Assembly (NCBI GenBank): GCA_021769865.1
Contig: JAETSB010000004.1
Location: 62,001-126,000 of the forward strand
Direction of reading: 5' to 3'
Length of the DNA stretch: 64,000 bases
Source of the DNA: Oscillospiraceae bacterium
Lineage (GTDB): Bacteria > Bacillota > Clostridia > Oscillospirales > Oscillospiraceae
Both the position numbers and the translations under genes were made by a program. The notes beneath the pieces are model-generated. The model saw only the letters and a list, made by a program, of their open reading frames with translations. It was not told where the DNA came from and did not search any database. Position 1 is the stretch's first letter. Every line of letters starts with the position of its first letter. Positions 15,590 through 24,675 of this stretch are shown here, piece by piece.

Positions 15590-16426
15590 ATGAATGTCGG
15601 TATCGTGGGCCTGGGCCTCATCGGCGGGTCCATGGCAAAGAGCGTCAAGGCCCGGACGGCCCACACCGTCTGGGGCGCGGACCTGGACCAGGAGACCATG
15701 TCCCTGGCCCGGATGAGCGGGGCCATCGACGGCCCCCTGACGGAGGAGAACCTTCCGGACTGCGATTTGATTTTGGTGGCCATCTGCCCCGGCGCGGCCA
15801 TCCGGTGGGTCCGGGACCACGCGGAGCACATCTCCAGGTCCGCCATCCTGGTGGACCTCTGCGGCGTGAAGCGGGTGGTGGTGGAGGCCCTGGCCCCCAT
15901 CGCGGAGGCCCACGGCTTCGCCTACATCGGCGGGCACCCCATGGCGGGCCGGGAGCGGGGGGGCTTCACCGCCTCCAGCGAGGACCTGTACGTGGGGGCC
16001 TCCATGATCCTGACCCCGGACAAGCGGACGGACATGCAGCTGCTGGAGACCTTGAAGGCTTTTTTCCTGGACGTCGGCTTCGCGGGGCTGACCTTCTCGG
16101 ACCCGGAGGAGCACGACCGCATCATCGCCTTCACCTCCCAGCTGGCTCACATCACCTCCAGCGCCTACGTGAAGTCGCCGGAGGCCCAGCGCCGCCGGGG
16201 CTTCTCCGCCGGGAGCTTCCAGGACATGACCCGGGTGGCCCGGCTGGACGAGGACATGTGGACGGAGCTGTTTCTGGACGACGCGGACTATCTGGTGAAG
16301 GAGCTGGATATCCTGATTGAAAACCTGACCGCCTATTCCAACGCCCTGAAATCCGGCGACGGGTCGCGGGTCCGGGCCCTCCTGAAGGAGGGCCGGGAGC
16401 TGAAAGCCACCGCCGGAGGAAGCTGA
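15590..16426 (+). CDS. tyrA: prephenate dehydrogenase
   Basis: 278 aa. Oxidises prephenate to 4-hydroxyphenylpyruvate for tyrosine. N-terminal NAD-binding motif GIVGLGLIGGS, then the substrate-binding GGHPMAGRERGGF with its His, and the helical dimerisation half (LAHITSSAYVKSPEAQRRRGFSAG split around it). There is no ACT domain, so regulation must come from elsewhere. It starts 13 bp after aroF with AAAGGAGGG upstream. Confidence 0.93.
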   Translation: MNVGIVGLGLIGGSMAKSVKARTAHTVWGADLDQETMSLARMSGAIDGPLTEENLPDCDLILVAICPGAAIRWVRDHAEHISRSAILVDLCGVKRVVVEALAPIAEAHGFAYIGGHPMAGRERGGFTASSEDLYVGASMILTPDKRTDMQLLETLKAFFLDVGFAGLTFSDPEEHDRIIAFTSQLAHITSSAYVKSPEAQRRRGFSAGSFQDMTRVARLDEDMWTELFLDDADYLVKELDILIENLTAYSNALKSGDGSRVRALLKEGRELKATAGGS

Positions 16427-16441
16427 GAAGGAGGGACGGCG

Positions 16442-17500
16442 ATGCAGACCATACCGGTCAACACGAACCCGCCCTACGGGGTTGCCATCGGCCCCGGCCT
16501 TTTGAAGGACTGCGGGCGGCGGCTGCGGGAGATCATTCCCCCCTGCCATATGGCGGTGGTCACCGATTCCATCGTGGGGCCGCTGTACCTGGAGACGGTG
16601 ACGGAGAGCTTGAAGACAGCGGGCTATACCGTCAGCGCGTATACCTTCCCCGCCGGGGAGGGCAGCAAGAACTTTACCACCTTGTCCGCCATTCTGGAGT
16701 TCCTGGCGGAGGAGCATTTGACCCGCACGGACTGCCTGATTGCCCTGGGCGGCGGAGTTGTGGGGGACATGGCGGGCTTCGCCGCCGCCTGCTACCTCCG
16801 GGGCATCCGTTGTGTCCAAATGCCCACCACGCTGCTGTCCGCCGTGGACTCTTCCGTAGGGGGCAAGACCGCTATTGATTTGAAGGCCGGGAAGAACCTG
16901 GCCGGAGCCTTCCTCCAGCCCGCCGCCGTCCTCTGCGACACGGACTGCTTGAAGACCCTCCCCCCTGCCGTCTTCGCCGACGGGGCGGCGGAGGCTGTCA
17001 AGACCGGCGTCCTCTGCGACGAGACCCTGTTTGCCCTCTTCGAGGACGGCACGCTGAAAGCCGACCCGGCGGAGGTCATCGCCCGGTGCGTGGCCTACAA
17101 GGCCGGCGTGGTGGAGCGGGACGAGAGGGAGCAGGGGGAGCGGAAGTTCCTGAACCTGGGCCACACCGTGGGCCACGCCATTGAGAAGTGCAGCGGGTAT
17201 ACGATTCCCCACGGCCACGCCGTGGCGGCGGGGCTGGCGGTTATCGCCCGGGCCTCCGAGGCCCTGGGCTGGGCGGAGGAGCCCCTGGCGGCGTGGATCT
17301 GCGCCTGCCTCCGCAAGAACGCCCTGCCCGTTTCCGCGGAGTACGCCCCCGAGGCCCTGGCGGAGGCGGCCCTGGCGGACAAGAAGCGGGCCGGGGGGAA
17401 CATCACCCTGGTCATTCCGAAGAAGATCGGCCTGTGCGAATTGAAAACCGTGCCCGTGACGGAGCTGCTGCCCGTCATCCGGGCGGGATGGGAGGCGTAG
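16442..17500 (+). CDS. aroB: 3-dehydroquinate synthase
   Basis: 352 aa, usual length. Converts DAHP to 3-dehydroquinate (NAD- and metal-dependent). Motifs: PAGEGSKNF, ALGGGVVGDMAGF, PTTLLSAVDSSVGGKTAID and the metal-ligand region LNLGHTVGHAIEK...PHGHAV. It begins 15 bp after tyrA with AAGGAGGGACGG upstream. Confidence 0.95.
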   Translation: MQTIPVNTNPPYGVAIGPGLLKDCGRRLREIIPPCHMAVVTDSIVGPLYLETVTESLKTAGYTVSAYTFPAGEGSKNFTTLSAILEFLAEEHLTRTDCLIALGGGVVGDMAGFAAACYLRGIRCVQMPTTLLSAVDSSVGGKTAIDLKAGKNLAGAFLQPAAVLCDTDCLKTLPPAVFADGAAEAVKTGVLCDETLFALFEDGTLKADPAEVIARCVAYKAGVVERDEREQGERKFLNLGHTVGHAIEKCSGYTIPHGHAVAAGLAVIARASEALGWAEEPLAAWICACLRKNALPVSAEYAPEALAEAALADKKRAGGNITLVIPKKIGLCELKTVPVTELLPVIRAGWEA

Positions 17501-18727
17501 ATGGACGTCAAAATCACCCCCCGTCGCCTTTCCGGGGTCGTCACGCCGCCCCCCAGCAAGTCCCTGGCCCACCGGTACGTCATCGCCGCCGCCTTGGCGG
17601 CAGGGACCAGCGTCATCAAAAACGTGTCCTTCTCCGAGGACGTGGAGGCCACCCTCCGCTGCATGGAGACCCTGGGGGCCCGGTGGGAGGCGGCGGAGGA
17701 CGGCCTGCGGATCGCCGGGATCGGCGGCCAGCGCCGTCCCTTTGGGGGGAATTTGCCCCGGTTCGACTGCGGGGAGTCCGGGTCCACCCTCCGTTTTTTG
17801 ATTCCTCTTGCCCTGACGGTGGACCAGGGGGGAATCTTCACGGGCCGGGGGCGGCTGATGGAGCGGCCCCAGCAGCCCTACTTTGACCTCTTTGACCAGA
17901 GGGGCATTTCCCATACCCAGGAGGACGGCGTCCTCACCGTCCGGGGGAGCCTGTCTCCCGGCGAGTACCGCCTCCGGGGGGACGTGTCCAGCCAGTTTTT
18001 CACCGGGCTGCTCCTGGCCCTGCCCCTGCTGGAAGGGCCCAGCGTGGTGATCAGCACCACGAAGCTGGAGTCCGCCTCCTACACCGCCATGACCATGGGG
18101 GTGCTGGAGCGCTGCGGCGTCCGGGTGCGCTGGTCTCCCGCTCTCAATGGCTTCGGCGTGGAGCCGGGGATCTACAGCCCCTTTGAGGAGACCGTAGAGG
18201 CCGACTGGTCTCAGGCGGCCTTCTGGTACGCCGCCATCGCCCTGGGGAGCAACCTGCGGCTCCGGGGCCTCAAGGGCCAGTCCCCCCAGGGGGACGCGGC
18301 GGTGGTGACCCATTCCAAGAAGCTGTCCCTCACCGGAGAGGTGAAGATCGACCTCTCCGACTGCCCGGACCTGCTGCCGCCCCTGGCCGTCATGGCCGCC
18401 GTCCGGCGGGGGACCACCCATTTCACCCACGCCGCCCGCCTCCGGCTGAAGGAGAGCGACCGGCTGGAAACCGTCTCCCGGATGCTCAAGGCCATCGGGG
18501 GCGCGGTGACCGAGGAGGAGGACGGATTGACGGTCTACGGCGTGTCCACCCTTCCCGGCGGAACGGTGGACGGGGCCAACGACCACCGCATCGTCATGGC
18601 CGCCGCCGTGGCGGCCACCCGCTGCCAGGGACCGGTGACCATCCGGGGAGCGGAGGCGGTGAAGAAGTCCTACCCCCATTTCTGGCGGGACTATGAAAAC
18701 CTGGGAGGTGCGGTCCATGTCCTCTGA
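17501..18727 (+). CDS. aroA: 3-phosphoshikimate 1-carboxyvinyltransferase (EPSP synthase)
   Basis: 408 aa, slightly short for the family. PPPSKSLAHRYVIAAALA near the N-terminus binds shikimate-3-phosphate. The PEP loop is CGESGSTLRFL, and the second-domain signature LRLKESDRLET is present. The ATG immediately follows the aroB stop (no gap), implying translational coupling. Its 3-prime end overlaps aroC by 11 bp. Confidence 0.94.
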   Translation: MDVKITPRRLSGVVTPPPSKSLAHRYVIAAALAAGTSVIKNVSFSEDVEATLRCMETLGARWEAAEDGLRIAGIGGQRRPFGGNLPRFDCGESGSTLRFLIPLALTVDQGGIFTGRGRLMERPQQPYFDLFDQRGISHTQEDGVLTVRGSLSPGEYRLRGDVSSQFFTGLLLALPLLEGPSVVISTTKLESASYTAMTMGVLERCGVRVRWSPALNGFGVEPGIYSPFEETVEADWSQAAFWYAAIALGSNLRLRGLKGQSPQGDAAVVTHSKKLSLTGEVKIDLSDCPDLLPPLAVMAAVRRGTTHFTHAARLRLKESDRLETVSRMLKAIGGAVTEEEDGLTVYGVSTLPGGTVDGANDHRIVMAAAVAATRCQGPVTIRGAEAVKKSYPHFWRDYENLGGAVHVL

Positions 18728-19808
18728 GTTTGGAAACCTGCTCCATGTCAGCGTGTTCGGCCAGTCCCACGGAAAGGCCGTCGGCGTCGTGGTGGACGGC
18801 CTGCCCGCCGGGGAGGAGATCGACCTGGAGGAGTTACAGCGCTTCCTGGACCGCCGGAGGCCCGGGACCGGCCCCCTGTCCACCGCCCGGAAGGAAACCG
18901 ACATTCCGGAGTTCCTCTCGGGTCTGGAGGGGGGAAAGACCTGCGGCGCGCCGCTGTGCGCCGTCATTCCAAACGCCGACCAGCACTCGAAAGACTACGG
19001 CGAGCTCCAGGACAAGCCCCGCCCCGGTCACGCGGACTACACCGCCTGGGCCAAGTGGGGCGGCCGCGCCGACATGCGGGGCGGCGGGCACTTCTCCGGC
19101 CGCCTGACGGCCCCTCTCTGCGTGGCCGGGGGGATCGCCAAACAGATCCTGGCCCGCCGGGGAGTGTTCGTGGGGGCTCATCTGGCTTCCGTGGCGGGCA
19201 TCCCCGACCAGCCGTTTCCCCTGCGCCCCACGGCGGAGCTCTTTGACGAGGTTGCCGCCAGGCCCTTCCCCGTCCTGGACGAGGCGGCGGGGGAGCGGAT
19301 GCGCTCCGCGATCCTGGCGGCAAAGAGCGACCTGGACAGCGTGGGCGGCGTGATTGAATGCGCCGCCATTGGACTTCCCGCCGGGCTGGGGGACCCCATG
19401 TTCGGCGGCGTGGAAAACCGCCTGGCCGCCGCCCTCTTTGGCGTCCCGGCGGTGAAGGGCGTGGAGTTCGGCGAGGGCTTCCGGGCCGCCGCCCTTAGGG
19501 GCTCCGAGAACAACGACCCCTTTACCGTGGAGGGCGGCCAAATCCAAGCGGTCACCAACCATGCCGGGGGCATTCTGGGGGGCATCACCACGGGCATGCC
19601 CCTGGTCCTCCGGGCGGCGGTGAAGCCCACGCCGTCCATCGGGAGACCCCAGAGAACCGTCCGTCTTTCCGCCATGGAGAACGCGGACCTGACGATTCAC
19701 GGGCGGCATGACCCCTGTGTGGCCCACCGGGCGGTCCCGGTGGTGGAGGCGGTGACCGCCGCCGTACTTCTGGATATGCTATTGGAGGGAAACCATGGAA
19801 CTTTCTGA
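18717..19808 (+). CDS. aroC: chorismate synthase
   Basis: 363 aa. FMN-dependent final step to chorismate. SSEFGNLLHVSVFGQSHG opens the protein, with DRRRPGTGPLSTARKE and RPGHADYTAWAK following. The late motif RHDPCVAHRAVPVVEAVTA is also present. ATG at 18717 has GGGAGGTG 6 bp upstream, inside the aroA coding sequence. It overlaps pheA at its 3-prime end by 14 bp. Confidence 0.95.
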   Translation: MSSEFGNLLHVSVFGQSHGKAVGVVVDGLPAGEEIDLEELQRFLDRRRPGTGPLSTARKETDIPEFLSGLEGGKTCGAPLCAVIPNADQHSKDYGELQDKPRPGHADYTAWAKWGGRADMRGGGHFSGRLTAPLCVAGGIAKQILARRGVFVGAHLASVAGIPDQPFPLRPTAELFDEVAARPFPVLDEAAGERMRSAILAAKSDLDSVGGVIECAAIGLPAGLGDPMFGGVENRLAAALFGVPAVKGVEFGEGFRAAALRGSENNDPFTVEGGQIQAVTNHAGGILGGITTGMPLVLRAAVKPTPSIGRPQRTVRLSAMENADLTIHGRHDPCVAHRAVPVVEAVTAAVLLDMLLEGNHGTF

Positions 19809-20931
19809 CATCCGCGCCAAGATCGACGCCGTCGACGACCAACTGCTGGCGCTCTTCCTGGAGCGCATGGACCTGGCGGAGGAAGTCGCCGCCTATAAAA
19901 ACGAGCACCACCTCCCCATTTTGAACAAGGAGCGGGAGCGGGCCGTGCTGGCCCGGGTGACGGAGAAAGCCGGGGCCCGGGAGCGCTGCGCCTATCACCT
20001 CTTCTCCACCCTCTTCGAGCTGGCCCGGTCCCGCCAGGCGGAGCTCATCGACGCGCCCACCAAGGTGGGGGCCCGGGTCCGGGCGTGCCTTGAAAATCGG
20101 GACCAGCTGTTCCCCCAGACGGGATTGGTTGCCTGCCAGGGGGTGGAGGGGGCCAACTCCCAGGCGGCCTGCGACCGCCTCTTCCCCCGGGGGAACATCA
20201 TGTACGTCAAGACCTTCGACGCGGTGGTCTCCGCCGTGGAGGCGGGCTTCTGCAGGTTCGGCGTGCTGCCCATTGAGAACAGCTCCAACGGCTCCGTCCG
20301 GGCGGTGTACGAGCTGCTGCAGGAGCACAGCCTCACCATCGTCCGCTCCACCCGCCTGTGCATACGCCACGAGCTGCTGGCCCTGCCGGGGGTGAAGCTG
20401 GAGGACGTGACGGAAATCTACTCCCACCAGCAGGCCATCGGCCAGTGCAGCCGCTTCCTGGAGGGGCTCAAGGGGGTCAAGGTCATCCCCTGCGACAACA
20501 CCGCCGCGGCGGCGAAAATGGTGGCCGAGTCCGGGAACCGCCATGCCGCCGCCATCTCCTCCCACGCCTGCGCGGCGCTGTACGGCCTGGAGTGCGTCGG
20601 GGATCAGATCCAAAACAGCGACAACAACTACACCCGCTTCATCTGCGTGGCCAAGGACCCGGTCATCTACGCCGGCGCCAACCGGGTCAGCCTCATCATC
20701 GCCTTTGAGAACAGGCCCGGCGCGCTGTACGAGATGCTCTCCAAGCTGGCGGCCCTGGACATCAACATGACGAAACTGGAGTCCTGCCCCGTCAGCGGCA
20801 GCGACTTCGAGTTCATCTTCTTCATCGAGCTGGAGGCGGACCTCCGGGACCCCAGCGTCCGGGCCTGCCTGGAGGAGATGGAGCGGAGCTGCGCCCGGTT
20901 CCACTTCCTGGGGAACTACGCGGAAGTGTAA
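19795..20931 (+). CDS. pheA: bifunctional chorismate mutase / prephenate dehydratase (P-protein)
   Basis: 378 aa. Residues about 1-85 are an AroQ chorismate mutase (IRAKIDAVDDQLLALFLERM). Residues about 105-285 are the prephenate dehydratase with QGVEGANSQAA, LPIENSSNGSV and the catalytic NYTRF. An ACT domain (about 290-370) contains GALYEMLSKLAALDINMTKLE. The usual Phe-binding ESRP is ESCP here and GALV is GALY, so feedback by Phe may be altered. Overlaps aroC. Confidence 0.94.
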   Translation: MELSDIRAKIDAVDDQLLALFLERMDLAEEVAAYKNEHHLPILNKERERAVLARVTEKAGARERCAYHLFSTLFELARSRQAELIDAPTKVGARVRACLENRDQLFPQTGLVACQGVEGANSQAACDRLFPRGNIMYVKTFDAVVSAVEAGFCRFGVLPIENSSNGSVRAVYELLQEHSLTIVRSTRLCIRHELLALPGVKLEDVTEIYSHQQAIGQCSRFLEGLKGVKVIPCDNTAAAAKMVAESGNRHAAAISSHACAALYGLECVGDQIQNSDNNYTRFICVAKDPVIYAGANRVSLIIAFENRPGALYEMLSKLAALDINMTKLESCPVSGSDFEFIFFIELEADLRDPSVRACLEEMERSCARFHFLGNYAEV

Positions 20932-20935
20932 GGCC

Positions 20936-22183
20936 ATGGAAAAGATTTACGGCCTTCTGGGCCGGACTCTGGGCCACAGCTGGTCCGCGCCCATTCACAA
21001 GGCCCTGGGCTGCGAGGGCTACCGCCTCATCGAGCTGGAGCGGTCGGAGCTGGAGGGCTTCCTCCGCCGGGAGGACATCGGCGGGCTGAACGTCACGATT
21101 CCCTACAAACGGGACGTGATGAAGTTCTGTGACGAGATCGACCCGGCGGCGGAGGCCATCGGCAGCGTGAACACCCTGGTCCGCCGGGGCGGGAAGCTCT
21201 GCGGGTACAACACGGACATTGACGGCTTCCTCTACATGCTCCGCCGGGCGGGCATCACCCTGACGGGGAAAAAGGCGCTGATCCTGGGCAGCGGCGGGGC
21301 CTCCCTGACGGCCCAGGCGGCGGCAAGACAGGAGGGGGCCCGGGAAATCGCGGTTCTCTCCCACCGCGACCTGGACAACTGCGAGTTTATCAACCACAGA
21401 GACGCGGAGGCCCTCGTCAATACGACCCCTGTCGGCATGTGGCCGGATTTGGAAGGGCTGAGCATGAATCTGCGAAACCTGCCGGCCGTAACGGACGTGG
21501 CGGATGTGATCTACAACCCCGGGCGGACCAGTCTGCTGCTTCAGGCGGAGGAGATGGACCGGGAGCCCCGTTATCACCGGCATCTCCGCTGGACCGGGGG
21601 GCTGCCCATGCTGGTCCAGCAGGCCAAGCGGGCGGAGGAGCTGTTTTTCGACCGCTCCATCCCCGACGCGGAGACGGAGAAGATCATCGCGCGGCTCTGG
21701 CGGAAGATGACCAACCTCGTCCTGATCGGGATGCCCGGCAGCGGCAAGACCACCGTGGGCCGCTGTCTGGCGGGCCTGTCCGGCAAAGCCTTCGTGGACG
21801 TGGACGAGGAGATCGTCCGGGCGGCGGGCAAGCCGATTCCGGAAATCTTCGCCCAGGAGGGCGAGGAGGCGTTCCGGATGCTGGAGAACCAGGTTTTGAA
21901 GGAGGTCTGCGCCCAGAGCGGCCGGGTCATCGCCACCGGCGGCGGAGTCGTTCTTCATATGGAAAACTGGAACACCATGCGCCGCACCGGCCGGGTGTAC
22001 CGGCTGAAGCGAAGGCTGGAGGACCTGGCCACGGAGGGGCGTCCGCTGTCCAGGTCAGGGAATTTGGCGAAAATGGAGCAAACCCGGGGGCCGCTGTACG
22101 ACGGGGCGGCGGATGCCTCCGCTTGGAATACGGGCAGCCCGGAGGAAACCGCCGGAACGATTTGGAGGGATTTTTGTGAGTGA
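20936..22183 (+). CDS. aroE-aroK: fused shikimate dehydrogenase-shikimate kinase
   Basis: 415 aa, two enzymes in one chain. Residues 1-~255 are shikimate dehydrogenase: LGHSWSAPIHKAL, NVTIPYK with the catalytic Lys, GYNTDIDGF, and a nucleotide-binding LGSGGAS. Residues ~258-415 are shikimate kinase: Walker A GMPGSGKTTVG, DVDEEIVRAAGK, ATGGGVV and the lid EGRPLSRS. The fusion performs dehydroshikimate to shikimate to shikimate-3-phosphate. It starts 4 bp after pheA and overlaps aroQ by 8 bp. The single polypeptide is open throughout, so this is not an assembly join. Confidence 0.92.
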   Translation: MEKIYGLLGRTLGHSWSAPIHKALGCEGYRLIELERSELEGFLRREDIGGLNVTIPYKRDVMKFCDEIDPAAEAIGSVNTLVRRGGKLCGYNTDIDGFLYMLRRAGITLTGKKALILGSGGASLTAQAAARQEGAREIAVLSHRDLDNCEFINHRDAEALVNTTPVGMWPDLEGLSMNLRNLPAVTDVADVIYNPGRTSLLLQAEEMDREPRYHRHLRWTGGLPMLVQQAKRAEELFFDRSIPDAETEKIIARLWRKMTNLVLIGMPGSGKTTVGRCLAGLSGKAFVDVDEEIVRAAGKPIPEIFAQEGEEAFRMLENQVLKEVCAQSGRVIATGGGVVLHMENWNTMRRTGRVYRLKRRLEDLATEGRPLSRSGNLAKMEQTRGPLYDGAADASAWNTGSPEETAGTIWRDFCE

Positions 22184-22619
22184 GAAAAAGCAGAGCATTC
22201 TGGTCATCAACGGCCCCAACATGAATTTGCTTGGCATCCGCCAGCCGGAGATTTACGGCCACACGGACTACGTGGACCTGGAGAACCTGATCACCGCCGA
22301 GGCGGAGCGCCTGGGGGTGTCCGTCTCCTTCTTCCAGTCCAACCACGAGGGGGATCTGGTGGACGCCATCCAGCAGGCGTACTTCGACAAGGTGGACGGC
22401 ATCCTCATCAACCCGGGGGCCTACACCCACACCAGCATCGCCCTGCTGGACGCGGTGAAGTCCGTGGGCATCCCCACGGTGGAGATCCACATCTCCGACC
22501 CGGACAAGCGGGAGGAGTTCCGCCACGTGTCCTACATCCGGGAGGCGTGCATCGCCAGCATCCGGGGCCACGGCGTCCAGGGCTATCTGGAGGGACTGAA
22601 GCTCCTCGCCGAGCAGTGA
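22176..22619 (+). CDS. aroQ: 3-dehydroquinate dehydratase, type II
   Basis: 147 aa from a GTG at 22176 with TTGGAGGGA upstream. ILVINGPNMNLLGIRQPEIYG carries the active-site Asn/Tyr region, cut short here; QSNHEGDLVDAIQ, ILINPGAYTHTSIALLDA and VEIHISDP...REEFRHVSYI follow, as in dodecameric type II enzymes. Last gene of the operon, followed by a strong terminator. Confidence 0.94.
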   Translation: MSEKKQSILVINGPNMNLLGIRQPEIYGHTDYVDLENLITAEAERLGVSVSFFQSNHEGDLVDAIQQAYFDKVDGILINPGAYTHTSIALLDAVKSVGIPTVEIHISDPDKREEFRHVSYIREACIASIRGHGVQGYLEGLKLLAEQ

Positions 22620-22621
22620 GA

Positions 22622-22656
22622 AAAAGCGCTCAGCTGTGAAACAGCTGAGCGCTTTT
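22622..22656 (+). terminator. terminator of the aro operon
   Basis: Perfect 15-bp stem AAAAGCGCTCAGCTG / CAGCTGAGCGCTTTT with loop TGAAA. It would also work for the opposing gene at 22669. Confidence 0.9.
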
Positions 22657-22668
22657 CATCTGCCTGTT

Positions 22669-23019
22669 TCAGCCCTTGCAGCCGCAGGGAGAGCAGGGTC
22701 CGCAGGAGCCGCCCTCGGCGCAGGAGATGGTGGGGTCGCCGGTGTTCATGCTGACGTCGTAGCGCACGGGAATGGTGACGCAGACCCGCTGGGTGACGGT
22801 GATGGTGCTGGAGGTCCCGCAGGGGTCGGCGGTGCAGTTCACCACCGGCATGCCCTGGCAGGCGACCGTGACGGTGCCCAGGCAGGCGGTGGGAACCAGG
22901 GTCACCGGGGCGGTGACGTCCACGCACTGTGTAACGATCTTATTGCAATTGCAGCCGCCGGTCTCGTCCCCCGGGCCGGGGAGGATGGGGGCGTGCTCAT
23001 AGGCCTCGTTGATACGCAA
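22669..23019 (-). CDS. small cysteine-rich protein (possible spore-surface protein)
   Basis: 116 aa, TTG start with GAGGGA 6 bp upstream. Cys is abundant: GGCNCNKIVTQC, PTACLGTVTVAC, NCTADPCG and a C-terminal GSCGPCSPCGCKG. The middle is rich in Thr and Val, suggesting beta structure. No signal peptide is seen. Cys-rich, disulfide-crosslinkable proteins of this kind occur in spore coats and exosporium, but no specific family was recognised. A single gene between two opposing units. Confidence 0.6.
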   Translation of the reverse strand: MRINEAYEHAPILPGPGDETGGCNCNKIVTQCVDVTAPVTLVPTACLGTVTVACQGMPVVNCTADPCGTSSTITVTQRVCVTIPVRYDVSMNTGDPTISCAEGGSCGPCSPCGCKG

Positions 23020-23193
23020 AGGAATCCCTCGTTTCCTGGAAATTGGTCCCGGTCTTCCGGGACCTAGCCCATTCTATGCGGCGGGGCCGTCCGCCGTCCC
23101 TGCCCGAAAAATTCAAAATTCCGCTTCCGTTCCCGGACAAACCGTGTTATACTATCAGAATATGACGAAAAGACAGAGAAAGGCGGAGCCGCT

Positions 23194-24573
23194 ATGGACG
23201 AGCATATGGACGAAAAGCAGGAACAAAAATTTCATCAGATGACGGAAACTCCCGTCAGCCGCTTGATCTGCCGGCTGGCCCTGCCCTGTATCATCAGCAT
23301 GCTGGTCACGTCGTTTTACAACATGGCCGACACCTTTTTTGTGGGCATGCTGAAAAGCAACAGCGCCACCGGCGCGGTGGGCGTGGTCTTCTCCCTCATG
23401 GCCATCATCCAGGCCGTGGGCTTCTTCTTTGGCCACGGCAGCGGCAACTTTATCTCCCGGGAACTGGGAAAGCAGAATTATGAGGAAGCGTCCAACATGG
23501 CCGCCACCGGCTTTTTCACCGCCCTGGCGGCGGGTGTGCTGATTTGCGTTCTGGGCCAAATGTTCCTGGAGCCCCTGGCCATGCTCCTGGGCTCCACCGC
23601 CACCATCCTGCCCTATACGAAGGCATACCTCCAAGTCATCCTCCTGGGGGCCCCCTGGATGACCTCCTCCCTGGTGCTGAACAACCAGCTGCGCTACCAG
23701 GGCTCTGCGGCCTATGCCATGGTGGGGATTACCAGCGGGGCGGTTTTGAACATCGCCCTGGACCCGCTTTTGATTTTCACCTTCCGCCTGGGCGTGGCCG
23801 GGGCGGCCTGGGCCACCATCATCAGTCAGTTTGTCAGCTTCTGCCTTCTCCTGGCGGGCTGCGCCAGGGGCGGCAACCTCCACATCCATATCTCCCGCGT
23901 CCAGCTGAAGCTGCCCTATTACGTCCAGATCGTCCGGGGGGGTCTGCCTTCCCTGGCCCGGCAGGGCCTGGCCAGCGTGGCCACCATCTGTCTGAACCGG
24001 GCCGCCGGGCCTTACGGTGACGCGGCCATCGCCGCCATGGGCGTAGTGCAGCGGATCATGATGTTCGGCGGCTCCGCCATGATCGGCTTCGGCCAGGGCT
24101 TCCAGCCGGTGTGCGGCTTCAACTACGGCGCGAAGCTCTACTGCCGGGTGAAAGAGGGCTTCTGGTTCTGCGTGAAATCCTCCACGCTCTTTTTGGCGGC
24201 CGTCGCCGCCCTGGGGGCCTTCTCCGCGCCCCAGCTCATCGCCCTGTTCCGGGATGACCCCGAGGTCATCGAGATCGGGACCATGGCCCTGCGCTTTCAG
24301 TGCGCAACCCTGTGCCTCTCCGGGTGGATCGTCATGAGCAACATGATGCTTCAGACCATCGGCAAGACCGCCGGGGCCACTTTCCTGGCTATGTCCCGCC
24401 AGGGCATTTTCTTCATCCCCATGGTCTATCTCCTCTCCGCTGCCCTGGGCCTGACGGGGGTAGAGATGACCCAGTCGGCGGCGGACCTTCTGACCCTCCT
24501 GTGCGCGGTGCCCATCCAGCTGAGGGCCCTGCGGGAGCTGGACGCGCTGGAGAAGACGCAAGGGGGCCGTTAA
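23194..24573 (+). CDS. MATE-family multidrug/sodium exporter
   Basis: 459 aa with about 12 hydrophobic segments. LALPCIISMLVTSFYNMADTFFVGML in the first helix pair, split here across two copies of the MatE domain, GSGNFISRELGKQN after helix 3, and GFQPVCGFNYGA in the second half, are typical of the DinF/NorM group. It should export cationic compounds with Na+ or H+. The ATG at 23194 follows AGAAAGG; an extended -10 TGTTATACT at 23145-23153 is the likely promoter. Single gene. Confidence 0.9.
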   Translation: MDEHMDEKQEQKFHQMTETPVSRLICRLALPCIISMLVTSFYNMADTFFVGMLKSNSATGAVGVVFSLMAIIQAVGFFFGHGSGNFISRELGKQNYEEASNMAATGFFTALAAGVLICVLGQMFLEPLAMLLGSTATILPYTKAYLQVILLGAPWMTSSLVLNNQLRYQGSAAYAMVGITSGAVLNIALDPLLIFTFRLGVAGAAWATIISQFVSFCLLLAGCARGGNLHIHISRVQLKLPYYVQIVRGGLPSLARQGLASVATICLNRAAGPYGDAAIAAMGVVQRIMMFGGSAMIGFGQGFQPVCGFNYGAKLYCRVKEGFWFCVKSSTLFLAAVAALGAFSAPQLIALFRDDPEVIEIGTMALRFQCATLCLSGWIVMSNMMLQTIGKTAGATFLAMSRQGIFFIPMVYLLSAALGLTGVEMTQSAADLLTLLCAVPIQLRALRELDALEKTQGGR

Positions 24574-24628
24574 AAGCATTGGAAACCGCTTATAATCCAT
24601 GGGGGAAAACGCAAGGGAAAAAAGAGAC

Positions 24629-24658
24629 TGGACGGCGGGCGGCGGAGTGTGGTATAAT
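24629..24658 (+). promoter_or_regulatory. promoter of tRNA-Leu
   Basis: TGGACG (24629-24634), 18-bp spacer, perfect TATAAT (24653-24658), 17 bp before the mature tRNA. Confidence 0.6.
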
Positions 24659-24675
24659 AACACCGGTTTCTATAC

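Noticed and set aside
15551-18967. 1138-codon minus-strand open frame across tyrA-aroB-aroA
   Set aside because: Antisense shadow of three well-defined aro genes; no motif, no ribosome site.
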